Shown piece by piece: positions 17,018 through 25,945 of a DNA stretch of 64,000 bases. The stretch is taken from assembly GCF_034366625.1 (NCBI RefSeq), contig NZ_JAXMIH010000008.1, positions 901,714-965,713 of the forward strand, read 5' to 3'. Origin of the DNA: Prosthecobacter sp. (GTDB lineage Bacteria; Verrucomicrobiota; Verrucomicrobiia; Verrucomicrobiales; Verrucomicrobiaceae). Within the stretch, counting starts at the first letter, position 1. Each line of letters starts with the position of its first letter. Below the pieces are notes generated by a model that saw only the letters and a program-made list of their open reading frames with translations, searched no databases and had not been told where the DNA came from. The position numbers and the translations under genes are program-made.

Positions 17018-19041
17018 TTGGGCAAGAGTTGCACGGCATCTGCGCCGGCAATGCCGTCAGTGTTGTCGTTGCGGATGGTGATGACGGCGGGCTTGTCTTT
17101 GTCGAACCGGAAAGTACCGAGGCTGATGAACAGATCGTCTTGGGGCGGCTTCCGCTTTTGATTCACCGCGGCAGCAGCGGTGCCATCGGCATGCTGGATG
17201 CTCACGGGCACGTTGCTGGCTCGATTCGGCGCAGCAGCATACGACACGCGCACTTCGTATCTGCCACTGGCTGGCACTCTAAGTGTGTAGGTGATGCTCA
17301 GTTTGCCTTTCTCGGCATTCGCATCGTGGACACTCGATCCATCGACGGGATTGCCATAGGTGCTCCCTGTCCAGTGACCGGTCTGCGTGGCTTGAGAGTC
17401 ATCCATGACGATGCCGGGAAGTTTGGCGGAGCGCGGCATGTTCGCGAGTTCGGGGAGCTCAAGCACGGCCTTCTGTGCGAGCAATTTTTCGCGCAGTGCT
17501 TTCACATCAATGCCCTGCACGCTGGACTTGCCATGAATCGCCTGCACGGCAGCAAGACCGCAGGCATGACCGAGGGCCATATAAACGGGTTCCATGCGCA
17601 GAGAGCAATACGCGATGTGACTGGCGGAGAGGCACACGGGCACGAGCAGGTTTTCGCATTCGGTTCGCTTCGGCGTGAGGCTGCGGTAGGCGATCTGATA
17701 CGGCAGCGCAGGCGTGTCCTGGAAGCTGCCTTCATCGCGCACGGTGCCGTCCTCGGCGAGGATGCGCTGCACGATGTGGCAGTCGATGAGGAAGGAGCCC
17801 ATGCCGACTCCATCTTCCTTGAAGATGTCGGTTTGCAGATCCTTCTGCACCATGACGTGTTCGCCGATCATGCGGCGGCCTTCGCGAATGTAGAGCGCGT
17901 AGGGCCAGTGATGGTTGTCAGCGAACTCGTCTTTGCACAGGCCCCAGTTCAGCGCCTGCTCGCGCAGGCTCCGCGGCACGCGTTCATCGTGACCGAGGAA
18001 CCAAAACATGCCCTGCGTGAAGTCGATGTGGTCCTGCCAGATGCGCGCACGCGTGGCCGCATCACCATCGGGATAGTCGAAGTTCGCACCGGGATAGTCG
18101 GTGGAAAACAGACCCTGCGCATTGAGGTCGTACTTGCCGTGCGAAGTCAGGCCGATGTGGAAGAGGCGTCCAAAACGCACGCCGGGGAAAGCCTGGATCA
18201 AACGCAGCAGCAGCTCGTAGCGCGATGCCTCGTAATTCGCGGGCTTCGGAAACGGCACGAAGATGTCCGGCCGCTGCGTGACGCAGATGCGGAAGTTGTA
18301 AGCCTGCGTGCGATGATCCGCATCACCTGGCTGGAGTTTGGACGCGGGGAACACGCCAAAGATCGGTTTTCCATCGGCACCGAGACCTGAGATGCTCGCG
18401 GGTGTGCCGTGGATGTAGGCCGGGCCTTTGCCACCGATGCTCGGGCAGTCGCTCTCCATCACCTCCACGGTGCGCGGACGAATTGGCATCGGATAATAGC
18501 CCGCGAGCGGCTCGCCATACTGCGCGCGGCTTTCGCGCCCGACGATGTAGCTCACCTTGGCCGCCGCCATGAGGTCGCCTTCGTAGCTCGCATCGATGAA
18601 CACCTTTCCGATGTAGGTCGTGCCATCCGCTGTGGTCAGGCTGGTGATGCGCGCGCCTTTTTTCGTGATCGACTTCAAAGACTGCGCTGTGATGACTTTC
18701 ACGCCCGCTTCCTTCAGCATCTCCTGAAATGTGGCCAGGTTCACACTCGGCTCCGCATACCACATCTCACTGCCAGGCTTCGCAGCCGCCGCACGGGTGA
18801 AAAACTCGCGCGGAAAGCCGCCGATGGTCTGCTCTTTCCCCACATCCGTGCGACAAAGCCCGCCCGTGACCATGCCGCCGATCCATTTCGTCGGCTCGAT
18901 GATCACCACGGAGGCTCCTTCACGCGCGGCGATGATCCCCGCGCTCAATCCAGCGGGCGTGCCGCCGTAAATGACGAGATCAGCCTCGCTGGCGAAGGCG
19001 GAGAAAGAACCGAGCAGAATGAACAAAAGACGTGCATGCAT
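17014..19041 (-). CDS. Secreted FAD-dependent oxidoreductase with C-terminal golvesin-like domain
   Basis: The 675-residue protein opens with a signal peptide (MHARLLFILLGSFSAFA) followed by VIYGGTPAGLSAGIIAAREGASVVIIE, the FAD-binding fold. It shares FIDASYEGDLMAAAKVSYIVGRE, YNFRICVTQ and CLSASHIAYCSLRMEP with its downstream neighbour, with which it overlaps by 4 bp. Residues ~545-675 are a beta-rich golvesin-C-like module (SGRYEVRVSYAAAPNRASNVPV ... IAGADAVQLLPK), likely for binding a polymer. A homologous module lies inside the fusion protein at 49352. Upstream is the GDPD gene, 9 bp away, so it is part of a minus-strand operon. Confidence 0.85.
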   Translation of the reverse strand: MHARLLFILLGSFSAFASEADLVIYGGTPAGLSAGIIAAREGASVVIIEPTKWIGGMVTGGLCRTDVGKEQTIGGFPREFFTRAAAAKPGSEMWYAEPSVNLATFQEMLKEAGVKVITAQSLKSITKKGARITSLTTADGTTYIGKVFIDASYEGDLMAAAKVSYIVGRESRAQYGEPLAGYYPMPIRPRTVEVMESDCPSIGGKGPAYIHGTPASISGLGADGKPIFGVFPASKLQPGDADHRTQAYNFRICVTQRPDIFVPFPKPANYEASRYELLLRLIQAFPGVRFGRLFHIGLTSHGKYDLNAQGLFSTDYPGANFDYPDGDAATRARIWQDHIDFTQGMFWFLGHDERVPRSLREQALNWGLCKDEFADNHHWPYALYIREGRRMIGEHVMVQKDLQTDIFKEDGVGMGSFLIDCHIVQRILAEDGTVRDEGSFQDTPALPYQIAYRSLTPKRTECENLLVPVCLSASHIAYCSLRMEPVYMALGHACGLAAVQAIHGKSSVQGIDVKALREKLLAQKAVLELPELANMPRSAKLPGIVMDDSQATQTGHWTGSTYGNPVDGSSVHDANAEKGKLSITYTLRVPASGRYEVRVSYAAAPNRASNVPVSIQHADGTAAAAVNQKRKPPQDDLFISLGTFRFDKDKPAVITIRNDNTDGIAGADAVQLLPK

Positions 19042-19050
19042 AACGAGAAT

Positions 19051-19860
19051 CTATTGGAGCGGCTGAATGCCAAACTCACGCGCCACAGGAATGGCAGCAG
19101 GAAGATTATTCACGAGCGGAAAGTTCACTCCGGCGTTCCATTGGCGGCGGAGACCTTCAGGAGACTCGTCATGGTAGTAATTCACGCGCACTCCGGCGGC
19201 GTTGAGCAGCTTCACGGCCTCGACAGGCATCTCGCCTTTGCCGAGGAGCTGGATGAACTGCGCCTTCATCGCGATGGTTTCCTGCGCATAGGCCATGGAG
19301 TCGCCCTGGCGCTCCATGTTGCAGATGAGGATGTCGGGCACGACCGCACGAGCGTCTTTGGCGGCAGATGCGGTGGCGGCGAGGAATGCCTGATGCTTGC
19401 GGCCTGCTTTGTCGATGACTTTGGCCGTCGCTGCGCCGACGTCGGCTCCGCCTTTGAGGTGACAGTTGAGCCAGACGTTCTTCGGAAACACGGCCAGCGC
19501 CTCTTCAAACGTGGGAATGCGTGTGCCAGCAAACTTTTTCCCCATCTTGCTGCCAGCATCGAGCGCCTTGAGTTCGGCGAGCGTGTGATCGGAAACCTTG
19601 CCTTTGCCATTCGTGGTGCGATCAATCGTGGCATCATGCATGAGGACGAGCGCGCCGTCTTTGGTGAGTTGAATGTCGAATTCAATCATGTGTGCGCCGA
19701 GTCGAATGGCTTCTTCCAGGGCGGGAATTGTGTTCTCCGGGTGCGTGCTCATCGCGCCACGATGCGCGCAAAGTCCGCGTGAGGGCATCTTGATGTCCTC
19801 GGCGTGGCCCTGCGCCAAACACACGAAAACAAGTGCGGTGAGCAGCAGTCGATCAATCAT
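19051..19860 (-). CDS. Secreted glycerophosphodiester phosphodiesterase
   Basis: This is a 269-residue GDPD-family protein with a signal peptide (MIDRLLLTALVFVCLAQGHA). Seen motifs are AHRGAMSTHPENTIPAL (catalytic His and Glu-Asn-Thr), EFDIQLTKDGALVLMHDATIDRTTNGKG (metal ligands and second catalytic His) and WLNCHLKG. The family hydrolyses glycerophosphodiesters to glycerol-3-phosphate and an alcohol with a divalent metal. It is exported here and sits between the FAD oxidoreductase and a pectate lyase-like gene. It may act on phosphodiester-linked glycans or lipids; the actual substrate is unknown. Confidence 0.87.
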   Translation of the reverse strand: MIDRLLLTALVFVCLAQGHAEDIKMPSRGLCAHRGAMSTHPENTIPALEEAIRLGAHMIEFDIQLTKDGALVLMHDATIDRTTNGKGKVSDHTLAELKALDAGSKMGKKFAGTRIPTFEEALAVFPKNVWLNCHLKGGADVGAATAKVIDKAGRKHQAFLAATASAAKDARAVVPDILICNMERQGDSMAYAQETIAMKAQFIQLLGKGEMPVEAVKLLNAAGVRVNYYHDESPEGLRRQWNAGVNFPLVNNLPAAIPVAREFGIQPLQ

Positions 19861-19890
19861 GGTGTTTTTGCATCAATCTCGCACGTTCAG

Positions 19891-21111
19891 TCAGCGTTGG
19901 TTTGAGCCGGAAGAAGCCCCGGCCTCGGATTCGTGATGGATGATCTTGCCACCACCCGTGCGTGCTTCTTCGACAAGCCGACGGTCCGTGTCATCGCGGT
20001 CCCATGGGCGAGCACCCGCATTTGAGAGCACCCATGCGGCGGTGTCGCTGGCAGGCTTTGCCTTCAATCGTGACGGCCAGAGCGGCGGCTCCTTCACGAG
20101 ATGCAGCTCGCTGTCTGTGTCGCTGACTTTCACGGGCAGCGCCGCGCCGCTGACATCGGAATACAGGTTGTCGTGCAGATGAAGATCACACGGGCCTTTG
20201 GCATCGATGAACGGCGTCGAGCTGGGCGAGCTCGGACCTCGACGCGCCACATTGCCGATGACGACCATCTGGCCCCGCTGCCACTCCTTGCCTTTCCATT
20301 CTCCGGCATTGAGCGCGAACTGCATCACACGACGCCCTGGATTCTGGATGAGGTTGTTCACCACCACGCCACGCGCGCCGCCTTTGAAGAGCGGATTGCG
20401 GTCATCGTTGCTGATGTAAAGATTGCCGAGGATGGCGATGTCGGACGTGTTGTCATGGATGAGCGATCCCTTCGAGTGCGGGCCTTTGGCGTGGGTAGAG
20501 TCATGCAGCCCCTCGCCGATGATGCACTGGCTGAAGGTGATGCGGCGGGAGGTGTTCTTCCTCCATTCATCCGGCGTCTTGCCCTCAAAGCGCGGCCCCG
20601 AGGCGCTGAGGTTTTCATCGGTGCCCCAGGTGATCGAGCAATGATCCACGATGACATCATGCGCGGCATTCGTCGCCAGACTGTCCACCTCCCAGCCGCT
20701 CTTTTTTGCCCGCTTGCCCGCTCCAGGACGGATGCGGAGATGTCGGATGATCACATCATTCGCACTCACACCCAAGCCACCATTGATGAGCGTGATACCA
20801 GGGCTGGGCGCTGTCTCGCCCGAGATCGTGACCTGCGAGTTCGAGATCTTCAAAGAACGCCCGCCGAGGTCGATGACACCCGCCACATCGAACTCGATGA
20901 CACGCGGTCCCTTCGCCATGATCGCCTCCGCGAATGAACCTGCGCCGCTGGCTGCGAGTGTAGTGACGCGCACAACCTTCCCACCCTCGCCACCGCGTGT
21001 CTCCGTCCAGCCGGGCGGTGTTTCCCACGGCGTGGTCGCGTCAGGCGCGGCAGATGCGATGATCGCGAGCGATGAGATGAAGAGAAAGGTGATCGGTTTC
21101 ATAGGAGTCAT
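19891..21111 (-). CDS. Secreted pectate lyase-like beta-helix protein (PL1-type)
   Basis: The Met at 21111 overlaps the sulfatase stop by one base. A second Met three codons on (21102) starts MKPITFLFISSLAIIASA, a normal signal peptide. Motifs of the pectate lyase superfamily are ASGAGSFAEAIMAKGPRVIEFDVAGVIDLGG, ITISGETAPSPGITL, VIIRHLRIRPG and HDVIVDHCSITWGTDENLS, followed by an RRITFSQCIIGEGLH segment. Length is ~400 residues. Such proteins in Planctomycetes and Verrucomicrobiota are annotated as pectate lyases. A calcium-dependent cut of polygalacturonate-like chains is plausible but not proven. It is translationally linked to the sulfatase upstream. Confidence 0.8.
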   Translation of the reverse strand: MTPMKPITFLFISSLAIIASAAPDATTPWETPPGWTETRGGEGGKVVRVTTLAASGAGSFAEAIMAKGPRVIEFDVAGVIDLGGRSLKISNSQVTISGETAPSPGITLINGGLGVSANDVIIRHLRIRPGAGKRAKKSGWEVDSLATNAAHDVIVDHCSITWGTDENLSASGPRFEGKTPDEWRKNTSRRITFSQCIIGEGLHDSTHAKGPHSKGSLIHDNTSDIAILGNLYISNDDRNPLFKGGARGVVVNNLIQNPGRRVMQFALNAGEWKGKEWQRGQMVVIGNVARRGPSSPSSTPFIDAKGPCDLHLHDNLYSDVSGAALPVKVSDTDSELHLVKEPPLWPSRLKAKPASDTAAWVLSNAGARPWDRDDTDRRLVEEARTGGGKIIHHESEAGASSGSNQR

Positions 21112-22466
21112 TACTTGTAGTCCGCGCGACTGAGGCTCTTCTCCACGGACTCTTTCCACGCTTCCAGCGCGGACGTCATCTTCACCACGCGCTCGGGGTC
21201 TTGTGCGGTGAGGTCGGTGGTTTCCTTCGGGTCTTTGGAGATGTCATAGAGCAGCATGGCAGGCAGTGCTTCGCCACCCTTCTTGCCTTTCTTGTCACGA
21301 CCCGCCACGGGGTTCGTGTGCAGCTTGTAAGGCCAGTCGATCAGCGTGGCGTGGCCGGGTTGTTTGCCCGCATGATTCCAAAACGGGATTGCTTTGCTGC
21401 GCACTTCCGTCTTGTGATCGAACAGCGGTATCAGACTCACGCCATCGAGCGGCTGGACTTGGTTTTGCGCCACCGCACCGGTGGCTTCGAGCACGGTCGG
21501 GTAAATATCGAGCGTAGAGCATGGCACCTCGCTAATGAAGGGCTTCGTGATGCGCGCGGGCCATTCGACGAGGCCTGGCACGCGCACGCCGCCCTCCCAC
21601 ATCGTGCCTTTCGATCCGCGCAGGTTGCCGGTGGACTTGGGGCCGTTGGCACCGCCGTTGTCGCTGTTGTACCAAAGCATCGTGTTGTCGGCCACCTTCA
21701 GTTCACGCAAGGCTGCACGCAGACGACCCACGCTGCGATCCACGGCGGTGATCTCGCCGTAGTAGTTCTGATCTGCCTCCGACAAAGTGCTGTACAGCGC
21801 CTTGTCCGCTGGCAGTGCCTCATGCGGCACATGCGGTGAGCCAAACCACACCACGGTAAGGAAGGGCTTGCCCGCTGTGGCCTGCTTCTTGATGAACTTC
21901 AGCGCCTCATCCGTGGTGATGTCCGAGCTGTCGCCCTGAAACTTCTCCGCCACGCCTTGGCGGCCGAGCACGGGATCAAGGTCGAAGAAATTGTCCGCCG
22001 AAACCCATTCATCAAAACCCATCTTGCCCGGCGAAAGCGGATCATCCGCCATGATCGCGCGGCCCGGCATTGTGGTCGTGTTCTTGTCGCCATTCTTGCC
22101 ATTGAGATGCCATTTGCCGAAGTGCCCCGTCGCATAGCCTGCGGACTGCAAGACCTTCGCCACCGTCAGTTCTTGTGCACGGATAGGCGAGCCAGGACTG
22201 AAGGTGCCCATGCGGTTTGGATGCCGCCCCGTCATCACACTGGCGCGTGTGGGAGAGCAGTTGAAATGCGCGGTATAGAAGCGGTTCATGCGCAGACCGC
22301 TCGCGGCCAGCGCATCAAGATTCGGTGTCTTGAGTTCGGGGTGGCCATTGTAGCCCGTGTCACCCCAGCCCTGATCATCGGCCATGATGAGCACGACATT
22401 GGGCTGCGCCGAAAACGACGCATGGAGAAGAGCGAGTGACGAGAGAAGGATGAGGCAGGTTTTCAT
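21111..22466 (-). CDS. Secreted sulfatase (type I, formylglycine)
   Basis: The 451-residue protein has a signal peptide (MKTCLILLSSLALLHASFSA), then NVVLIMADDQGWGD with the metal-binding Asp pair. The FGly motif CSPTRASVMTGR has the Cys that must be converted to formylglycine. GKWHLNGKNG and LWYNSDNGG are also present as in arylsulfatases. It is very similar over its whole length to the sulfatase at 24456 (same DPLSPGKMGFD, FFDLDPVLGR and LRGSKGT segments), which points to a local duplication. It removes sulfate esters from a glycan outside the cytoplasm. Neighbours are a pectate lyase-like gene (1-bp overlap) and an SGNH hydrolase 12 bp upstream. Confidence 0.93.
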   Translation of the reverse strand: MKTCLILLSSLALLHASFSAQPNVVLIMADDQGWGDTGYNGHPELKTPNLDALAASGLRMNRFYTAHFNCSPTRASVMTGRHPNRMGTFSPGSPIRAQELTVAKVLQSAGYATGHFGKWHLNGKNGDKNTTTMPGRAIMADDPLSPGKMGFDEWVSADNFFDLDPVLGRQGVAEKFQGDSSDITTDEALKFIKKQATAGKPFLTVVWFGSPHVPHEALPADKALYSTLSEADQNYYGEITAVDRSVGRLRAALRELKVADNTMLWYNSDNGGANGPKSTGNLRGSKGTMWEGGVRVPGLVEWPARITKPFISEVPCSTLDIYPTVLEATGAVAQNQVQPLDGVSLIPLFDHKTEVRSKAIPFWNHAGKQPGHATLIDWPYKLHTNPVAGRDKKGKKGGEALPAMLLYDISKDPKETTDLTAQDPERVVKMTSALEAWKESVEKSLSRADYK

Positions 22467-22478
22467 GAGAGTGTGTGG

Positions 22479-23153
22479 CTACTGGAGATGGGGGCGGATC
22501 AGCTTCGTGCGCAGGGCGAAACCTGCTGCGCTCGGGTGGAGCTGATCTTCGATGTAGAGCTCTGGCTTCGGCAGCCCGTCCGCGCCGATGGAGTCCGGCC
22601 AGAGATCGACGTACACGAGGTTCTTCCCGGCCTTGATGTAGTCGAGTGTGAGTTGGTTCGCCTGCTTCTGCTTCTCACGCTGCTGCCAGCGCTTCGGACT
22701 TGGGCCGATGTTCAGCAGCACGATCTTCACCTCCGGCAAAGCTGCGCGGGTCTTCTCGGCATAGGTTTTGAAGTCGGCGAGCACCTGCTCGGGCGACTTG
22801 CCGCCGTTGAGGTCATTGCCCCCGGCCTGGATGACAATGATCCGGGGCCGGTAGCGCAGCGTGACTCGGTCGAGGAAGTGGATGGAGTCCGAGAGTTGGG
22901 AGCCACCAAAGCCACGATTGATCACCGGCAGTCCCGCGAAGTCCTGCACGAGCGTTTTCCACATGCGGATGCCAGAAGCCCCGGTGAAAAGGATGCCGCC
23001 GATTGCAGGCGGGCTGGCTTTGTCCGCCTGCTCATAGGCGGCGATGTCTTTCTCAAAGCGGTTGGTCGCGGGTGTCTCAGCGTGAGCAGGAACGAGGAAG
23101 AGCAACGCCAGAGCGGCGGCATGGAAGAAGCTTGGGTAGGGTGTGGTCGTCAT
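22479..23153 (-). CDS. Secreted SGNH/GDSL-type hydrolase
   Basis: From the ATG at 23153 this is a ~224-residue protein with a signal peptide (MTTTPYPSFFHAAALALLFLVPAHA). An in-frame ATG at 23195 would add 14 residues. SGNH blocks are FTGASGIRMW (block I, Ser in GAS instead of GDS), NRGFGGSQLSD (Gly), QAGGNDLNGG (Asn) and EDQLHPSAAGF (Asp/His). These enzymes are usually carbohydrate or lipid esterases. Placement 12 bp before a sulfatase and 48 bp after a sialidase suggests it deacylates the same glycan. Confidence 0.82.
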   Translation of the reverse strand: MTTTPYPSFFHAAALALLFLVPAHAETPATNRFEKDIAAYEQADKASPPAIGGILFTGASGIRMWKTLVQDFAGLPVINRGFGGSQLSDSIHFLDRVTLRYRPRIIVIQAGGNDLNGGKSPEQVLADFKTYAEKTRAALPEVKIVLLNIGPSPKRWQQREKQKQANQLTLDYIKAGKNLVYVDLWPDSIGADGLPKPELYIEDQLHPSAAGFALRTKLIRPHLQ

Positions 23154-23201
23154 CGCCGTCTCGAAACGGAGATTCGGTGAGGATATTGCGGTCATCCACT
23201 T

Positions 23202-24380
23202 TCACCGCCCATGCGTGAGCCACTCTAGATTGAAGCGTGCGAAGTGCAGCTCGTCCCAGTAGTGCGTGCTGCCCTTGTCCGCACGTTCGTAGATGTAGCC
23301 GATCGTTTTGTCATCGAGCACCACGATGTCAGAATACGACCCCGGATGAGGCCAGATAGTTTTTCCTGCGGTCCAGGTTTCGCCGTCATCGGGGCTGATG
23401 CGGACGGTGAGGTTGTAGCGGCCATACGGATGCTCCTTCTGGCGAAACGGTGAAGCGGGGCTCGAGAACAGCAGCGTCTTCGCATCGAAGCGCTCCACGC
23501 AGCCATGGCAGCGCGGGGTGATGAGTTCTTCGAGGCGATGGAGATCACCCCACGTCACGCCACCGTCTTTGCTGATGGCGGTGAGGTGGCGGAGGTTGTC
23601 GGGCGAGTCCTCGCTGCTTTCGTTGCGCGAGATCACGCGCACGCTGCCGTCGTTCAACTCGACGAACTGGCACTCACTCGTGTTGATGCCGATGGTGCCG
23701 CCGAGCTTCCATGACGCGCCGTGGTCATCGCTGTAAAAGCAGTGCGCGAAGCTGCGCAGGCGGCCTTTGCCGATGTCTTCGCGATGTCTTGCAGGAACAA
23801 GCAGACGACCGGACTTGAGCTGCACCATCGCATTGCCGGGACCGCAGCCGTAGCGCTGCACCCAGCCTTTTTCCCACTGCACCGCGTGGCTCTTCGGATT
23901 GCCCTTGGTCTCCTCGCCCTTGCCTTTAAGCGTCTGCCACTCGGGCTTGATGACCTGCTCGTGGATCACCACCGGCCCGGTCCATGTCAGGCCGTTGTCC
24001 GTGCTGGTGAGATGCGCGAACTGCTTTTTGTCGCGCAGGAAAAACAGCCACAGCTTCTTTGTCTCGCGGTCCAAACCGACGGTGAGATCCGTACACACGC
24101 GGTTTCCATCATCAAGGATGAGGATCTCATCGCTCCACGTCTTGCCTTTGTCCGCGCTGCGCTTCATCACGATGTCGTGATTGCCGATGTCGCCGATGCC
24201 ATCGTTGCGGCGCTCGCAGATGACGAGGATGTCGCCGTTCGGAGCCTGGATGATCGAGGGGATGCGGTAGTTCGGCTTGTTCTTCGGCGTGAGGGCAAAC
24301 AGACGCTGCGTCTCGAACAACGGCTCGGCGGCGTTGAGGCATGTGCAAAGGACGCACAGCAGCACGGTGGCAAATTTCAT
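23202..24380 (-). CDS. Secreted sialidase (GH33-type, exo-alpha-sialidase family)
   Basis: The ATG at 24380 gives a 392-residue protein with signal peptide MKFATVLLCVLCTCLNAA. The propeller shows the YRIPSI motif with the first Arg of the triad, and Asp boxes SADKGKTW, STDNGLTW, SDDHGASW, SKDGGVTW and SPDDGETW. Further motifs are YSDIVVLDD and the ending HFARFNLEWL, both typical of GH33-like proteins. It would release terminal sialic acid or a related sugar outside the cytoplasm. The operator-like palindrome at 24416-24434 lies 35 bp before the start, so this gene probably heads the minus-strand run 23202-19051 and beyond. Confidence 0.88.
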   Translation of the reverse strand: MKFATVLLCVLCTCLNAAEPLFETQRLFALTPKNKPNYRIPSIIQAPNGDILVICERRNDGIGDIGNHDIVMKRSADKGKTWSDEILILDDGNRVCTDLTVGLDRETKKLWLFFLRDKKQFAHLTSTDNGLTWTGPVVIHEQVIKPEWQTLKGKGEETKGNPKSHAVQWEKGWVQRYGCGPGNAMVQLKSGRLLVPARHREDIGKGRLRSFAHCFYSDDHGASWKLGGTIGINTSECQFVELNDGSVRVISRNESSEDSPDNLRHLTAISKDGGVTWGDLHRLEELITPRCHGCVERFDAKTLLFSSPASPFRQKEHPYGRYNLTVRISPDDGETWTAGKTIWPHPGSYSDIVVLDDKTIGYIYERADKGSTHYWDELHFARFNLEWLTHGR

Positions 24381-24415
24381 GGAGTGCATAAACGTGATGC
24401 GACGATGCCTCTCAC

Positions 24416-24434
24416 TGGTCAAACACGCTGACCA
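24416..24434. promoter_or_regulatory. Operator-like palindrome, site B
   Basis: TGGTCAAACACGCTGACCA has perfect 6-bp arms and a 7-bp spacer. It ends 35 bp from the sialidase start at 24380, in the gap after the sulfatase stop at 24456. It shares the first nine bases with site C next to the regulator gene. Confidence 0.75.
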
Positions 24435-24455
24435 TGTCTGCGCTCCCTTCTCCTG

Positions 24456-25865
24456 CTACTTCGCCGCCTTCTTTTTCTTGCGTGGTGCTTCAGGCGCGGG
24501 TGCGAGTGGCGTGTCGTAATCGCCTCCGGCGAGGCTCTTCTGCACCGACGTTTTCCATTCAGCGAGTGCAGCGGTCATCTGCTTCACACGCTCAGGCTCT
24601 TGAGCGGCGAGGTCCGTGGTTTCATTCGGGTCTTTGGAAACATCGAAGAGCAGCAGGGGTGTTCTTTCGCCACCTTTGCGGCCCTTCTTGTCTTTGCTGT
24701 TGATGGCGTTGGTGTGCAGCTTGTAGGGCCAGTCGAGCAGTGTCGCATGGGCGTTGTCGCGTCGCGCATCAGCCCAGAACGGGATGGCTTTCTCGCGCTG
24801 CGTCATCGGCTGGTCGAAAAGCGGCAGCAGGCTGTGGCCATCGAGCGGCTGGATTTGTTTCTCCGCTTTCGCGCCGGTCGCGGCCAGCACCGTGGGATAA
24901 ATGTCGAGCGTGGAGCAAGGCACGGTGCTGACGGCGGGCTTCGCGATGCGCGCAGGCCATTCGACGAGGCCTGGCACGCGCACGCCGCCTTCCCACAGCG
25001 TGCCTTTGGAGCCGCGCAGATTGCCCGTGCTCTTCGGGCCGGCCGCGCCGCCGTTGTCGCTGCAATACCAGAGCAGCGTGTCGTCAGCCACCTTCAGCTC
25101 GCGCAAAGCCGCGCGCAACCGGCCCACGCTGCGGTCCATCGCCGTGAGCTCGCCGTAGTAGTTCTGCGATGCCTCGGGCAGCGTGCTGTAGGCCGCCTTG
25201 TCCGCCGGCAGCGCCTCGTGCGGCGTATGCGGATTGCCGAACCACACCACCGCCAGGAACGGCTTGCTCGCCCCGGCCTGCTTGCGGATGAACTTCAGTG
25301 CCTCATCCGTGACGATGTCCGAGCCGTCGCCCTGAAACTTCTCCGGCACGCCCTCGCGGCCCAGCACGGGATCGAGATCGAAAAAATTGTCCGCCGAGAG
25401 CCACGTGTCGAAACCCATCTTGCCCGGCGAAAGCGGATCATCGGCAAGGATCGCGCGACCGGGTGCGGTCTTTGTGTCCCGGTCACCGTTTTTGCCATTG
25501 AGATGCCATTTGCCGAAATGCCCCGTCGCATAACCTGCAGACTGCAAGACCTTCGCCACCGTCACCTCCTGCGCACGGATCGGTGAGCCGGGGCTAAAGG
25601 TGCCCATGCGATGCGGATGCCGCCCCGTCATCACGCTCGCACGCGTGGGCGAGCAATTGAAGTGCGCGGTGTAAAAGCGGTCCATGCGCAGACCGCTCGC
25701 CGCGAGCGAGTCGAGGTTCGGCGTCTTGAGTTCAGGGTGGCCGTTGTAACCCGTGTCGCCCCAGCCTTGATCATCCGCCATGATGAGCACGACATTCGGC
25801 GGAGCCGAAAAAGACGAGTGCAGGAAGCAGAAGGCGGAAAGGAGGAATAAAATGAGAGGTTTCAT
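24456..25865 (-). CDS. Secreted sulfatase (type I), paralogue of the one at 21111
   Basis: The 469-residue protein has a signal peptide, MKPLILFLLSAFCFLHSSFSA. Its FLHSSF part resembles the repeat-encoded leaders at 37247 and 45884. The mature part starts NVVLIMADDQGWGD and carries CSPTRASVMTGRHP (FGly motif), GKWHLNGKNG and SDNGG. It is very similar to the sulfatase at 21111 but ends with an extra Lys/Pro-rich tail (APRKKKKAAK). It probably desulfates the same or a related glycan. It lies at the end of the operon coming from 32851, 80 bp after the serine hydrolase gene. Confidence 0.93.
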   Translation of the reverse strand: MKPLILFLLSAFCFLHSSFSAPPNVVLIMADDQGWGDTGYNGHPELKTPNLDSLAASGLRMDRFYTAHFNCSPTRASVMTGRHPHRMGTFSPGSPIRAQEVTVAKVLQSAGYATGHFGKWHLNGKNGDRDTKTAPGRAILADDPLSPGKMGFDTWLSADNFFDLDPVLGREGVPEKFQGDGSDIVTDEALKFIRKQAGASKPFLAVVWFGNPHTPHEALPADKAAYSTLPEASQNYYGELTAMDRSVGRLRAALRELKVADDTLLWYCSDNGGAAGPKSTGNLRGSKGTLWEGGVRVPGLVEWPARIAKPAVSTVPCSTLDIYPTVLAATGAKAEKQIQPLDGHSLLPLFDQPMTQREKAIPFWADARRDNAHATLLDWPYKLHTNAINSKDKKGRKGGERTPLLLFDVSKDPNETTDLAAQEPERVKQMTAALAEWKTSVQKSLAGGDYDTPLAPAPEAPRKKKKAAK

Positions 25866-25945
25866 GGCGGATGCAGCGTGACTTCGCGCCCATGAACGTC
25901 AGCGCGGGCGAATTCTTCGCGAACAGTTTTCCCAAGCACTGATCA

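Noticed and set aside
15617..19782. Long plus-strand open frames opposite the two FAD oxidoreductases and GDPD
   Set aside because: The minus-strand genes have signal peptides, FAD motifs and operon overlaps; the plus frames have none.
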